Source: Carex sylvatica (taxonomy: Eukaryota; Streptophyta; Magnoliopsida; Poales; Cyperaceae). From it: a stretch of 64,000 nucleotides of DNA. Positions 45,428 to 56,979 of this stretch are shown here, one piece after another (position 1 is the first letter of the stretch; the number at the start of each line of letters is the position of its first letter). The DNA lies in assembly GCA_964058845.1 (NCBI GenBank), contig CAXKVR010000091.1, positions 1-64,000 on the forward strand, given 5' to 3'. The notes under the pieces are model-generated. The model did not search any database. It was not told the DNA's origin and was given only the letters and a program-made list of their open reading frames with translations. A program made the position numbers and the translations under genes.

Positions 45428-47514
45428 CTCCCCCTTGATACAAAATTGCCAACTCCATGTGCCGATCGAAATTGTTCAAATTTGCTTTGTGCCAATGCCT
45501 TCGTAAGCACATCTGCTACCTGCTTGTCTGAATTGACATATCTGATCTCAACGTCACCATTTGTCACAAGGTCACGAATGAGATGAACACTTATGTCAAT
45601 ATGCTTGGTCCTTTCATAAACTTCTGGATTTTGCGCCATTGCTATTGCTGATTGGTTGTCACAGAATATCACTGTAGGCTGTTGTTGTTCCTGCTCAAAA
45701 TCAGCAAGTATACGCCTCAACGAAACTGCTTGACAAGCCGCTGAACTGACTGCTGAATATTTTGCCTCAGAGGTTGACAACGCCACAGTTGCTTTCTTCT
45801 TTGAACTTTCACCAACCTTGACAATTACCTTCTCTTGCTTGATAACAGTATCTTCTGTGATCACCTTTTTCAAAATATCTCCCTTAATACTTTTCATCTC
45901 CAGAAAACCTCTTCCATTTTCAAAGGAATCAGACACTTGACTTGGCATGTCACCTCCTCTTTCCATGATTACCTCTGCTTGGGTTAACAGGTCTGGAGTC
46001 AATCCACTGCCATCTAGTGCTGGAATTCTTACTTCTCTCTTCTTATCAATATTCCTTCCTTTTTCAAACTCTTCTTTTTCTTTGACTACATGATCTTCCT
46101 CCTCTGTGATTGTAGGCTCTTGCTCAGGATTGACTTCTACAATATGTATTCTCATCAAGAAAAGTCTCTTTTCTTCTTTCTCTGCCACCTTATGTACAGG
46201 CTGGTCGAAACATGATTCTGTCATCCTCAGCACTTGTGTATCAGTAATGGTAACCAGATCCCCATCAGAATCCTTGTACTTGATCAGCACAGATTTTAAT
46301 GAAGGAAAACTCTTCGTCACAATATCTCTCAACACCTTGAAACTACATTTTTCTGGCATTTGAGCCAGCCATATATCATGGTTGTACACCAGCTTCAACG
46401 ACCTCTGACGATTGAGCCCTAGATTCTCCACCTTGAGGGCTTTTTCATCAAACAAAATATTTCTACTCACCATGATTTTGCCACTTCCTGGACTGCTGCC
46501 ACCATTTTCTTTTGTATACACTCCTACTGTGCTCTTGCTGCTTGCATCAATCTTGTCAATTGCGCTGCTGGCCATGAAGAGAGTTGGTTGCGCATCCTCC
46601 TCTTCTGTATAATTTGCTTGACTCTCTTCTCTTTGCTTCTTCTTGTAGCAATCAGCCTGCACATGGCCGATTTTGTGACAATAATAGCACTCCACGTCTT
46701 GACCTTCTTCTCTCTGTTTCTTGTAGCAATTGGCTTGCATATGCCCTCTCTTGTGACAGTAGTAGCATTCTACATCTTTCTTCGGTTGATTAGAGAGCGG
46801 TTGACTGTAACTTAGATTGCCTCTGCCTCTGTCGCCTTGACTGCTTCGACCTCTGCTGTTACCTTGGCCTCTACCTCTGCCTGTGTTGCCTCTTGTGAGG
46901 AAAGACTTAGAATCGTCCTTCTCTTCAGATCTGAGAAGTCGTACTTCATGGACTTGTAGCGAACCCATCAACTCGTCGAAAGAGTATGTGGATAGGTCCT
47001 TGGACTCTTCGATTGCTGCCACGACATGGTCGAATTTTGAGGTAAGGCTGCGGAGTACCTTCATAACCACGATCTTTTCTGTGATATCTTCGCCACAACT
47101 CTTGATTTGGTTGATGGTGGATGTGACTCTTGTGAGAAATGTTTGAACAGATTCGCCTTGATTCATGTCCAACGTCTCAAACTCTCTTCTCAAGCCTTGT
47201 AGCCTTATCTCGCGAACTTTTGAATTTCCCTGGAATGCAGTTTTCAGGGTTGTCCATGCAACCTTTGCTGATGCCGCTGCTGCGATTTTTGTGAATACCA
47301 TGTCAACAACGGCTTGTTGAATGAAGAACAACGCCTTCGCATCTCGCTTCGCTGTTTCTGCTGGTGTGGGATCTATGCCTGGTGCTCCCGTCTCCACCAA
47401 TTCCCATAGACCTTGCGACTTGAGCAAAGTTCGTATCTTGATGCTCCAGAACTCATAGTTGTCTCCCTTGAACAGCGGAATCGATGGATTCGAAATGCTC
47501 ATGTTCTCTGCCAT
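45415..47514 (-). CDS. fused gag-PB1-RNase H ORF of Copia element, 699 codons
   Basis: The ATG at 47514 lies about 40 bp after the primer site. Residues 1-200 are Copia gag (SIPLFKGDNYEFWSIKIRTL; LQGLRREFETL). Residues 249-262 and 275-288 are two CCHC zinc knuckles (CYYCHKRGHMQANC, CYYCHKIGHVQADC), the second a tandem duplicate. Residues about 371-467 are a PB1 domain (SLKLVYNHDIWLAQMPEKCS, LIKYKDSDGDLVTITD, RIHIVEVNPEQEP). Residues about 470-570 are an acidic or charged linker, and 573-699 the C-terminal part of Copia RNase H (ATVALSTSEAKYSAVSSAAC, FCDNQSAIAMAQNP, KHIDISVHLIRDLV, VADVLTKAL). The PB1 part closely resembles the plant TPR-PB1 proteins (Phox/CLMP1 type), where PB1 is followed by a VSPEQEP-like sequence. 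The frame is fully open. The RNase H lacks its N-terminal half. It could be translated as one product. Confidence 0.88.
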   Translation of the reverse strand: MAENMSISNPSIPLFKGDNYEFWSIKIRTLLKSQGLWELVETGAPGIDPTPAETAKRDAKALFFIQQAVVDMVFTKIAAAASAKVAWTTLKTAFQGNSKVREIRLQGLRREFETLDMNQGESVQTFLTRVTSTINQIKSCGEDITEKIVVMKVLRSLTSKFDHVVAAIEESKDLSTYSFDELMGSLQVHEVRLLRSEEKDDSKSFLTRGNTGRGRGQGNSRGRSSQGDRGRGNLSYSQPLSNQPKKDVECYYCHKRGHMQANCYKKQREEGQDVECYYCHKIGHVQADCYKKKQREESQANYTEEEDAQPTLFMASSAIDKIDASSKSTVGVYTKENGGSSPGSGKIMVSRNILFDEKALKVENLGLNRQRSLKLVYNHDIWLAQMPEKCSFKVLRDIVTKSFPSLKSVLIKYKDSDGDLVTITDTQVLRMTESCFDQPVHKVAEKEEKRLFLMRIHIVEVNPEQEPTITEEEDHVVKEKEEFEKGRNIDKKREVRIPALDGSGLTPDLLTQAEVIMERGGDMPSQVSDSFENGRGFLEMKSIKGDILKKVITEDTVIKQEKVIVKVGESSKKKATVALSTSEAKYSAVSSAACQAVSLRRILADFEQEQQQPTVIFCDNQSAIAMAQNPEVYERTKHIDISVHLIRDLVTNGDVEIRYVNSDKQVADVLTKALAQSKFEQFRSAHGVGNFVSRGSVEY
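46114..46404 (-). other. captured host PB1-domain segment within Copia ORF
   Basis: Encodes residues about 371-467 of the fused ORF, with the conserved KYKDSDGDLVTITD acidic OPCA-type motif and the basic lysine in SLKLVYN. PB1 domains mediate protein-protein oligomerisation. It is not part of normal Copia proteins. The captured piece may be larger (about 45800-46520), since its flanks also do not look like Copia. Confidence 0.8.
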
Positions 47515-47541
47515 GGTAGGATCTGCCCTGATCTCAAACCT

Positions 47542-47559
47542 TTGGCTCTGATACCAATT
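47542..47559 (-). promoter_or_regulatory. Copia primer binding site (tRNA-iMet)
   Basis: The complement reads TGGTATCAGAGCCAAAGG, next to the end of the 5' LTR (47560). TGGTATCAGAGC is complementary to the 3' end of plant initiator Met-tRNA. Confidence 0.92.
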
Positions 47560-47892
47560 TGTTGGAAATTTCTGAAGGATACAACAATAGAGAGAACAAA
47601 TTTGCTGCTGAAATTTAACTTCTATTGCTTCCTTAATTCGGATACAAAGTACATCTAAATTTATAGCTAAACATTAATCTAAATTTAGCACCCCCACTAC
47701 CTATCCTCCTATTACAAGCAATCCCTAAAATAGAATTATTCCCCACGTATCCTGCTATTACAAACAAAACCTACATGACTAATTATAGAACCCACTAACT
47801 CAACTACATGCCTAAAAATACATCACAACACGTTGCATCCAGATCTCTAAATCTGAAATATTCGGATTCTAATTTTGTATCAATATTCAACA
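47560..47892 (-). repeat. Copia 5' LTR
   Basis: 333 bp; differs from the other LTR by two substitutions and lacks the 15-bp duplication. Confidence 0.93.
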
Positions 47893-47978
47893 AATACGAC
47901 ATAGGGGATGGTACAACTGAAGTGTTGCGTTGCCCTTTTGATTCAGTCGGGACTTGGTTTGTTCCTAGTCTTGTATAA

Positions 47979-50246
47979 CTCTCTGATATCAATTATGTAT
48001 TAACAACCATGTAAGTTTAATTGAGTATTAATTTAGCTTTTTGTTTAATTAGATATATATTTAGTTCAGTTGGTCTTATTTGACTACCTTCTTAAATCCG
48101 TCAGTGATAATTGCTTGTTCAAAGTAATTTTCGTATTACAAATTTACCTACCTGTTTTCACTTATGTTGGTTTCAGGTAGTTAAAAGTTAAGACTAGATT
48201 GAGGTGCATTCCCACATATATATTAAGCTATAAGATCACTCCAATATAGGTCGTTTCTTCTGTCAATTGGGTTAATATTATTTTATCTTTGAGTGAAATT
48301 TGTTAGGATTTAGTTTTATTATATCTTATATTCTAATATGGTGAAATTTGTTATCTTGTAATCATTCACCATGTGGGGTTCTTATTTCCAATTTGTATAT
48401 CTAAATTATGACCTTGATATGTTGTATGATCGGCTATGATTTATGAATATGTAGTCTGGCAGTAATTACTAATTTAAGATTTTTTTTAACTTTATCAGTT
48501 TGTTTGTGATTTTGTATTTTCTTATTTTAGTTTATCGTTTAATTTCTTTGTCGATAAATGTAGAATGGTTCATATATTCATATTATACAATGAGATGAGG
48601 TTGTCTACTTGTCTGCTTCAGTATTTGTTATATGAGCTTGACAGTTTCATAGTTGATTTGTGTTTGGAAACAACGACAGTATTTTGTTTGGCTTGAAGTT
48701 AGAACTCATTTAAGTTAAAATTTAAGGAAGAATTTAATATAGAATTGGAATTTTTTTCTGACAGTTCTTTAATGGTGTCTAATTCTTTTGGCACTGAGAT
48801 TTCTCCTGGAGCTGAAATTTGCCATTTTTTTCTTTTTTGTTAAATTCAGTATTTCCAATGAAACGAGTGAAAAGAAGTCAGAATAAATCATGAATGACAA
48901 TACTCCTTACAGATCAATTGAAGATGCAACGGCATTTTGGTCATTTATTAATCTGGTCAATTGTAATGAATTTTGTTATGTTATTTTTTTATTTTATTTT
49001 TTGGCTATGATGATTTATTCAGGGTTGGAACTGAATCTGTAATTGTGTTGTAGTGCCATTTGTAACTACACGATTATATGAGCAAATTTGACTTTTATTT
49101 TTGTTGTGTCTATTTACCTGTATTCTATTTGTTACTAAGTTCATATATAGTGCCTACTGCCTAATGGTTTTGTATTTAATGGCAGGTCGGTGGTGCTCTC
49201 TCTCCTAGTATTAGGCTTTTGTAAAGACCTTGTATGTTATCAATTGGTAGTGCATTACCTAGCTAATTGATATGGGATTTTGTCTAGACTGTTAGGTGTG
49301 TGCCAGTTTTGCAATTGTTATAACTGAACAGCTAGTTGGCACTTACAATTCGTCTAGTTTGCATTTAATTATAAGTTCAGCAGGTTTATGTTGGTATAGT
49401 ATAAGTTTCCACAAACTGACAATCATGATGCAAAAGATGACCATTCTACTTGCAGCAAAGTTAATTGTATGAGCACCGTCTATACTAATTGCAACAACAA
49501 TTATATAAATAATACATAAGAGGTTCATGGAAAAATGAGTATTCATAAAATTATTAGCTCAAAAGCTGAACTTTGTTTGAAAAAAAAAAAACAGACTGAA
49601 TCGGCCATGGAAAGGAAATGAGACTGTATTCAGTACAGTACATGCAGGATGCGAAAAGCAAGTTTGTCTGGCCTTGCTTGCAAATAAGTAGGAGAACAAA
49701 TTGGCCTGTAGGACACTTTCAACACAAATCTCTTAGAAAATTCAAATTTATTCAATTTATCAACAATTAAACATTATGTATGATTTCTACAACCATTTGT
49801 TTTCTTTTGAATTGTGAGGGCATGTTTTGGGCTCTCTCATCCTTATATTACGCTATTTACATAACCATATATACAATAACGAAATACAAAGATTAAATAA
49901 AAATAAACAAAAAATTCTGAAGAAGACAGAACTTCAAATCAGTGTTATCAGAACTGGACCGGACCGACGGTTTAACCGAAAAAACCGGACCCAGATGTTT
50001 GGTTCATTTTAAAGACCGATTGTGCTGCTGAACTGATAAAATCCGGTTTAATAGACCTGTTTTAAAAAAAAAAGCCATTCGGTTTTAAAGAAAAAACACT
50101 TTATTAAACGGTTCAAAGTTAAATATTATGCATTAAATGCGACATAGTACCAAATGAAAGGACAAGTAGACCTGTATTCTTCTAAAAAAAAAGGACTAGT
50201 TGGCCTGTACTGTACACAAGTATATTGTTGTGGCATAGGTTTAAAC
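47979..50246. other. 3' flank of F-box paralogue 3 and spacer
   Basis: The 48310-48450 part matches the 3' flank of paralogue 2. Past that I see AT-rich sequence without genes. At 49940-50110 there are ACCGGACC/GGTTTAACCG-type motifs (GAACTGGACCGGACCGACGG) that look like a degraded transposon end. Confidence 0.55.
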
Positions 50247-50766
50247 TGTTGGGAAATTATAAAAGGTCAAACAATTACGTCTTATCTAGAGATCAAATAA
50301 TTACATCACATCTAGGGATCAAACACTTACACCTCAGAGAAGGAGAAACAGTTCCCCACCTTAACCTAAGGACCGTCCTATGTATATAATAACCTTTGTG
50401 GTTATCTGCTAATTTAAAAAATGTATAATGAGCTGTGCATCAAAAACCGTGCTGGTGCATCAAAATCTGTGCAACTTCATTGATATCCGTGCTGACAGTA
50501 CAACCCTCCATAAAGGCAGATTTTCGACCTCTGAAAATATACTTTTCTTAATTGCAAATTTCTAAATCAGTCCAACAATGATTTGATCTTTGCCTAAATT
50601 GTTATACACATTTATGGACCACATCATAATGAATATATTAATTGTCTATTACCTTATTTGATCACTTTAATTGACAATCATATATGACAGTAAACAATCC
50701 ATAATTAAATTACATATACGCTCAATGTTGGCATTAAATCCAACGAGATTGGCAATAAATCCAACA
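50247..50766 (-). repeat. LTR of an older Copia remnant
   Basis: 520 bp from TGTTGGGAAATTATAAAAGG to AATAAATCCAACA, with TGTTGG/CCAACA ends. On the minus strand a purine-rich CTCAAGTGAGAGAT precedes TGTTGG, matching the place of a polypurine tract. The mate LTR is missing. Confidence 0.6.
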
Positions 50767-51890
50767 ATCTCTCACTTGAGCAATATGTCATGACTTTTTA
50801 ATTATGCATTGTGTTTCTTATGTGTGCACATTTTTTTACTGTCTTGCTTATATATTTCCAAACTAATTCGGTCCATCAACTATACCAGTAAAGGACTAAA
50901 GCGGCATTCGTCGTATTTATTCACAACTAAACCCTCAATAATCACATCACTAATACAGCTGAATGATATGAATCATGATGTGGATGTGTAGCATAGAAAT
51001 TACATGCATTTATGATATTCACATGCCTATTTCTAACCTGGTCTCCCACTTAATTCTTGAAACTGAATTTCATAAATTAACTGAATATTCAAACATAAAC
51101 AAGAAACATAATATCAAAACTTCATAATATATATAACACTTGTTACATGACAAGTTACATATCCAAAATTATAATGAAAAATAGAACATTAAATTACAAA
51201 TAACAGACTCCCACTAAAACTGAATATTATCAATAGAGATTACACTTATATGAGCAACATGCTCTTCAAACTTAGCCGGTGTCAATCATAGAGGCACTTG
51301 TTCTATTAACTTTACTTTAGCATTGTTTTATTAACTGAATAATACTTGAGGCACTTGTTGAGACTAGCTGTTGAGATTTATTTTTTTGGTTTACTGTTTT
51401 GCTTGTCATATTTAAGGAGAACCATATCGATATAATTTCTTTGGGATAAACTTAAAATACTTTTCGATTTTATCCTTAGTATTTCAATTCCTAGGCTAAA
51501 TGATGCATCACTAAAATTTTCCATCTCTAAATTCTTTATCAGAAAGTTCTTAGTTATTTGTAACATATTTATATCGATATTGGCAAGCAATATGATATCC
51601 ACATATAAAACCAGAAATACAAACTCACTCCCACAGAACTTAAGGTATACAAAATCATTCAATAAATTTATCTCAAAACGAAAACGAGATAATCTCACTA
51701 TGATTTTACAATACCATTGTTGAGACACTTTCTTTAGTTCATAGATGAATTTCTTAAATTTGCATCCCATAGACTTTGCACCTCTTGACACATAGTTTTC
51801 TAGTTGCACCATATAAATTGTTTCATTAATGTCACCATCTAGAAATGCTGTCTTAATATCCATCACTAAAGCTCCAAATTAAAATGCGTA
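50767..51890 (-). pseudogene. Copia reverse transcriptase remnant
   Basis: The frame 51866-51378 reads MMDIKTAFLDGDINETIYMV, CKFKKFIYELKKVSQQWYCK, VFLVLYVDIILLANID, FSLGIEILR and LSLSQRNYIDMVL. This is the Copia RVT_2 reverse transcriptase core. The YVDD catalytic motif is YVDI, so it is inactive. The rest of pol and gag are missing. It lies between the LTR at 50247 and the MULE fragment. Confidence 0.85.
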
Positions 51891-52069
51891 ACCAATGCCA
51901 ATATGATCTTTAAAGAGACTTTCAAAAATAGAGTATTGATAATTCAAATAACATATCAATCAATATGTCTTCTTTTGGACCGACAATATTGATTATATGT
52001 AAACATAATAATCATCATTATACTCTATGTACACATAATTTTAACAATCATTAACCTTTCTCAGTGTAT

Positions 52070-52745
52070 TTAGGATTGCCAGGCAACTACCTGTGTGTGC
52101 AATTGTGGATAAGACCTTTTATAAGTGCGTCGACTGGTTTGTAAATATGCGGGAGGCTGCGATTGGATGGGAGGCAACTAGATTGGATTTTTTGTTAAAT
52201 ATTACCGAGATTTTACATCGTCGTAATGAGAAAGCAAAGAAACATGAGGTACGAGCGATGTATGCTGGTCATAACAACTATGAGGTTATTGATAATAATG
52301 GACTTCTCTAGACAGTAAGTCAATAATTCGATAAATCTAATTATTTACTTTCATGTAAGACATTTGATGTAAATATGATTTTTTTTAATTGAAGGGTGTT
52401 TGGGGCGAAGTGAAGTACTATGCTACCTTCCCTGCAGAAGGAATATCTATATGTAGCTGTTGGAGACCTCAATTAACAGGTATCCCATGTAACCATGTTC
52501 TTGCCGTTTGCTTTGTGAGGAGGCTAAATCCTAGCGACTATGTTAGTTCATATTACAGTTTACAAAATTATATAAATACTTGGTCTGGTCGATTCAATGG
52601 ATTTAGAAATAAATGAGATTGACCATTGTATAATGGACCCATTATAAGGCCAGATCCGGATAAAGTAAATAAGAGCAGGAGAAAACACAAGCAGAGAATA
52701 ATGATTATGGACAAAATGGAGGCCCCTGCCACGAGGCAAAATGCT
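52070..52745 (+). pseudogene. MULE transposase C-terminal fragment with SWIM finger
   Basis: 52085-52311 reads ARQLPVCAIVDKTFYKCVDW, WEATRLDFLLNITEIL and NNYEVIDNN, then a stop. After about 75 bp, 52390-52616 gives CSCWRPQLTGIPCNHVLAVC, a SWIM zinc finger (C-x-C-x9-C-x-H), and SGRFNGFRNK before a stop. This is the tail of a Mutator-like (MURA/MUDRA) transposase. The DDE catalytic domain is absent, so it is a remnant. Confidence 0.8.
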
Positions 52746-53424
52746 TGACAACATAATCAAGAGTCCACTACAGCAAGACATTCGGGTATAACAATTTAAA
52801 AATTTAAAAGACAATTCGTTTGCATAATTCTCATTTTATTTGAACTAAGTTGTACTCATTTTGTAATAGGTGCATCGACTCGATAAAACTGAGAAATTTA
52901 TGTTTACATTGTTTTATGGATTTCTATGTTTACATTAATATATCTTATTTAGACATTTTTATTGTATTGTAAGAATTGTTGAATTTCTAAGTTTACATTA
53001 ATGTATCTTATTTAGATATTTTTATTGTATTCTAAGAATTTATGTTGACATTTTATTGTATTTTTAGGGATGTATCTTATATTGACATTTTATTGTATTC
53101 GAAGAATTTATGTTGATATTTTTATTGTATTCTAAGAATATATTTCTCGTGAACGTATCGATCGTGAACATACTATCATATGTTAGCCGATAGCATATAT
53201 AAAATTTCAAATAAACATAAGTTAGTCCAATTAAAGTTACAATAGTCCACTTAATATTATAGATAACATACATAAAATAATATATCTAATCTAACATTAA
53301 CCTTTTATTTCTTCATGTACCTCTGCAAAAACAAAATAAAAAACATGGTTAAAAATGTATTAAAATCCAATCAAAAATTAAAATGTATCATGCTTAACAG
53401 ATGCACTTACTCAATCGAAACATG

Positions 53425-55569
53425 TTAATGCCTTCGTCGTTGCCTTGGTCTAAGGGCGTCACTCCCGGGAGTGTACGGATCAGTAGAATTCCTTATATGG
53501 CCTGCTGGAAGAGGTGGATCTGAAGTAGATGGAGCGTAATTTGCATTGAATGGTCCCAGATCTGCAGATGATGGTCCCATTGTACTAATGCCTCCCATTA
53601 ATTCATCGATCATGAACTGAGATATAGATCCAGACTCTGTGCCTCTCATGAAGTTGTCCCACGTCTAGGGAGGCTCTGTAGTTGCAGGGCGATTATAATG
53701 CTGATCAGGGAAATCATCATCCAAACTGATCATGTCCAAGTCCATAGGAATTCCAGCACTATCGAGTATGCCTCGCAAGATGTGAATCTGATCAATATCC
53801 TCCATAATGTCACGAGGCATGCTCGAACATCATCTTGCCATATGTCACTTGTCCCGGGGTCTTGACCATGTCTATTGCCTGCATAGTGCATTGTATCTCT
53901 CGAGCAATCTACATAACACATTTTGAAGCATGACATATTGCACATTAATATTGAAAAATCTAGTTTGATTGAAAAAAAAAAGTAATGTACGAACCACACG
54001 GGAATGCCTATGACCATAAGGAACGTATGCCAGTGTAGCAACATCTCCTATCCGCGGGAGAGCCTGACGTCGTAGAGCTTTCAGATTGTTATCTGATAGA
54101 TACACTGATCTCATACCATGCATGTGGAACCAATGCATGTACAGATGATGCCTCGACATATCATATGGTCTCCGCTCTCCAATTAATACTGCAGGTTTCT
54201 CGAAGAGCTCACAAAGAGTCATCGCCCAACAACCATCCCTTGTTGAATTTCCATCATGATACCATGTATTTCGTAAATAACTAATATCATCCCATGGTAG
54301 AGGAGGAGGAGGTGGGACCTCTTGGTACTTACCAAACTGGCGCATGACCCTATCTGCATGCTGAAACTCCACCATCTAAAAATGGATCACGTAACTGCAG
54401 CTCATCCAATACCTCTTTTGTCGTCGGACATGTCGAGGTAAATGATCATAATAATCAAAGTATGGTTGCTAGTTAAATGCCTCATCAGCTAGTCTATCGA
54501 AGCTATCTCTATATGCGGCTGTACCACCTGTCAAAAAAAAATATAAATATAAATATAAATTTTAAAAAACAATTATAAATCTATCGAAGTTATCTCAAAT
54601 TATAAATCTTTTTACCTAAGTGAGAGTTTTCTGGCCACAAATGGAGAGTGGTCCACTTCACATTGAAAATATTCCTCTCATTCTCATCGGCACCACCGAA
54701 GAGAGGTGGCTCTTCCCGGGGTATAGACCGACCAATAGAAAATCGAATCCATGACCAAATCTATAACAACAACATCAGACCCGCTATTGTATCTACTCCC
54801 GCGTGGCAAGCATGTGACAACTCTCGATAGAGATGTGCGAGTACTGCACCTCTCCAATTGTATTCTCGTGGAGTCTCTAGATCAGTGATGAATTATAAGT
54901 ACATCGCAGGGACTCCATCCGCACTCGAATCTGGAAACATAACTGACCCAAATAAATCCATACAAAAATCTCAGGTGTACCGTGCGACTGTCTCATCATC
55001 GTGAAATTGTTGTAATGGATCATTAAATTGTCTTCGCACCCATCTCAGTCTAAGTGCATAAGCAGAGACGGACAATCGTTCTTCCGGTGTCCCAGGATGA
55101 TAAATCCTATATTTATATGGCATTATCTGATGGAGGTGATCGTAAAAACTAACCGGGTCAACTCCTAGATCATACTCTAAGTATGGGTCCCAATCAGTAT
55201 CGCTGGTGCCAGAAATTGGGTCGCTTGCAAATTAAAAGAATTATACAATCAATAATTTATTTTTTATAGATAGTTAATTAAATTAACAGATAAACTACTA
55301 TGAGATTATTAATTACCCTTAATCGGTAAGCCCCATAGACATGCGACATCTTCCAACGTCACTGTCACCTCACCGACAGGTAGATGAAATGTATTAGTCT
55401 CTGGCCTCCACCTTTCAACCAGAGCAGTAATCAAATGCGGATCAATCTTGCAATCATTAAGGCGAGCAATTTGATACAACACTAACCTCTTCAGAGCATC
55501 GTCCATCAGACTGTTATAAGCAATACTAGTCTGATGTACATTCACCTTCAATGAAGAGGTATGCTGCAA
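53425..55569 (-). pseudogene. plant mobile domain (MAIN-like, aminotransferase-like PMD) pseudogene
   Basis: On the minus strand: MQHTSSLKVNVHQ, ALVERWRPETNTFHLPVGEV and VTLEDVACLWGLPIKGN (55569-55309, start of the PMD), then YDLGVDPVSFYDH, ETPREYNWRGAVLAHLYREL and ENERNIFNVKWTTLHLW, next HLYMHWFHMHGMRSVYL, DVATLAYVPYGHRHSR, and a Pro/Ser-rich C-terminus ending RPRQRRRH at 53425. Internal stops occur at ARYT*DF, MYL*FITD, AFN*QPY and EPP*TWD. Apparent GT/AG introns lie between blocks. PMD proteins include MAIN/MAIL1 nuclear factors and many copies carried by Mutator-like transposons; the adjacent MULE tail fits the latter. Confidence 0.8.
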
Positions 55570-55599
55570 AAAAAAAATTAAGCATTATAAATCCTTGAA

Positions 55600-56420
55600 A
55601 TACTTCATATAATATTTATTTGAAACAAATAATTAATCAATATAATAAAAATTATAATATCACGAACTTGCCATGCCCTGTGGTTCTGTGGTGCTAATTT
55701 TAACAACTCAGGATAATCCGGGTTATTCATTGACTCTGTTAGATAAACAAATAATTATATAAACAAACTTTTTTTCAACCACATGGCTACAATAATCAAA
55801 ATTTAACTATATGTAAACAATATATCATCTAATTTTAATTTTAATAATAAACTTAATGAACACTTAACTACACAAATATATACTACATATTACTAATTAT
55901 ATACATTTATAATTTTATCTAATTTTACACATTTACACATTTATCTAATTTTACACATTTACACATTTACATATTTTACACATTTACACCTTTACACATT
56001 TACATATTTTACACATTTACACATTTACACATTTACACAATTTACACATTTTACACATTTAAACTTGATTACACATTTACACATTTATCTAATTTTGTAC
56101 AAATTATAATACATGAATACTTAATTAATATTACATATATACTGAAATACACTAAATTAACACTAAATTAATACTATATATAGATACTAAATTACACTAA
56201 ATTAACACTACATTAGCACTACATTACACTAAATTAACATCAAATAAACTGTAAATTAACACCAAATTACACTAAATTAATACTACATTACCACTAAATT
56301 ACACCAAATACTAATTTAACACTACATTTCACAAAAACATTCTAAATATACTAAACAAAATAAATTAAATTAGTTATTTATTTAAATTCGGCTAAAATAA
56401 AAAATTATAAAAATAGGAAT
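55600..56420. repeat. low-complexity ACACATTT / ACTAAATTA tract
   Basis: Short direct repeats of TTTACACA (55915-56070) and ACACTAAATTA (56150-56320). No gene. Confidence 0.8.
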
Positions 56421-56979
56421 ATTTACCTTGTCAAAATTGTAGATCTGAAGAATTTTCAAATCTCTTAAACGATCCAGATATTTTGAAACAATTGGATTGA
56501 GAAATGATTTAGTATATTGAGAGGATAAAAAAACAAAAAAATAACAAAAAAAAAGAGAAGAAGAGCTTGGCTGGGAAGAAAGAAGAGAAAAGAGGAAGAA
56601 GGAGACCCGTGCGGGCCGATTTTGAAACCAAGCCTCCCACTACTAAAATTTTGATTATTTGCATAGGTAACTAAATATAATTGCATCTTTAAGTGAATCC
56701 CATATAATTAATATTTTTTGCATGGGAGCGCAATCTAAATTGCATGGGCTAAAAATTCCAGCCCATGCAAATAATAATCTCATACAATTGATTTAAATAC
56801 TCATTCAATTGATAACTATTATACCCATGCAAATGTGTTTCCATGATATTTTTTAGCTCAGAACTAATTAGCATGGGTGTGCAAACTAAATTGTATGGGT
56901 TAAAAGCAGCCCATACAAATATTTCCTATGTAATTAGTTTTGATACCCATGCAATTGATGAATAATGTTATTCAGGTGT

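Larger units (their letters stand above)
45080..47892 (-). mobile_element. young non-autonomous Copia element inside F-box gene
   Basis: LTRs of 348 bp (45080-45427) and 333 bp (47560-47892) start TGTTG and end CAACA. They differ by a 15-bp tandem repeat of AACATCTAAATTTAG and two substitutions. The target duplication is GATAC/AATAC (one mismatch). On the minus strand the primer site TGGTATCAGAGCCAAAGG follows the 5' LTR directly, matching the initiator Met-tRNA 3' end. The polypurine tract AAGGGGGAG precedes the 3' LTR. Protease, integrase and reverse transcriptase are missing, so the element depends on others. Confidence 0.94.
44147..47978 (+). pseudogene. F-box/DUF295 paralogue 3, split by Copia insertion
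   Basis: The start at 44147 (MAQQKTKNSTNDERNWSELP) is preferred over an upstream in-frame ATG because the upstream residues match a spliced or UTR-like segment ending in TTCAG. The F-box spans about residues 12-55 (WSELPQDILHLFSKKLPDIS, LRAVCKSWQ), then DPPPQLPWLLERR and the DUF295 propeller (FWQPEADDWVYVEGV, NAYYMGQYFS, KKMAYQVALPEGT, CWVKITNIGDQ). At 45079 (after LCRY) a Copia element interrupts it. The last 28 codons (YDIGDGTTEV ... TWFVPSLV) follow from 47893. The rest of the frame is intact, so it was functional until the insertion. Reading on, the F-box frame enters the LTR and stops after 33 codons at 45178, giving a possible chimeric protein. It is a presumed SCF adaptor. Confidence 0.9.
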
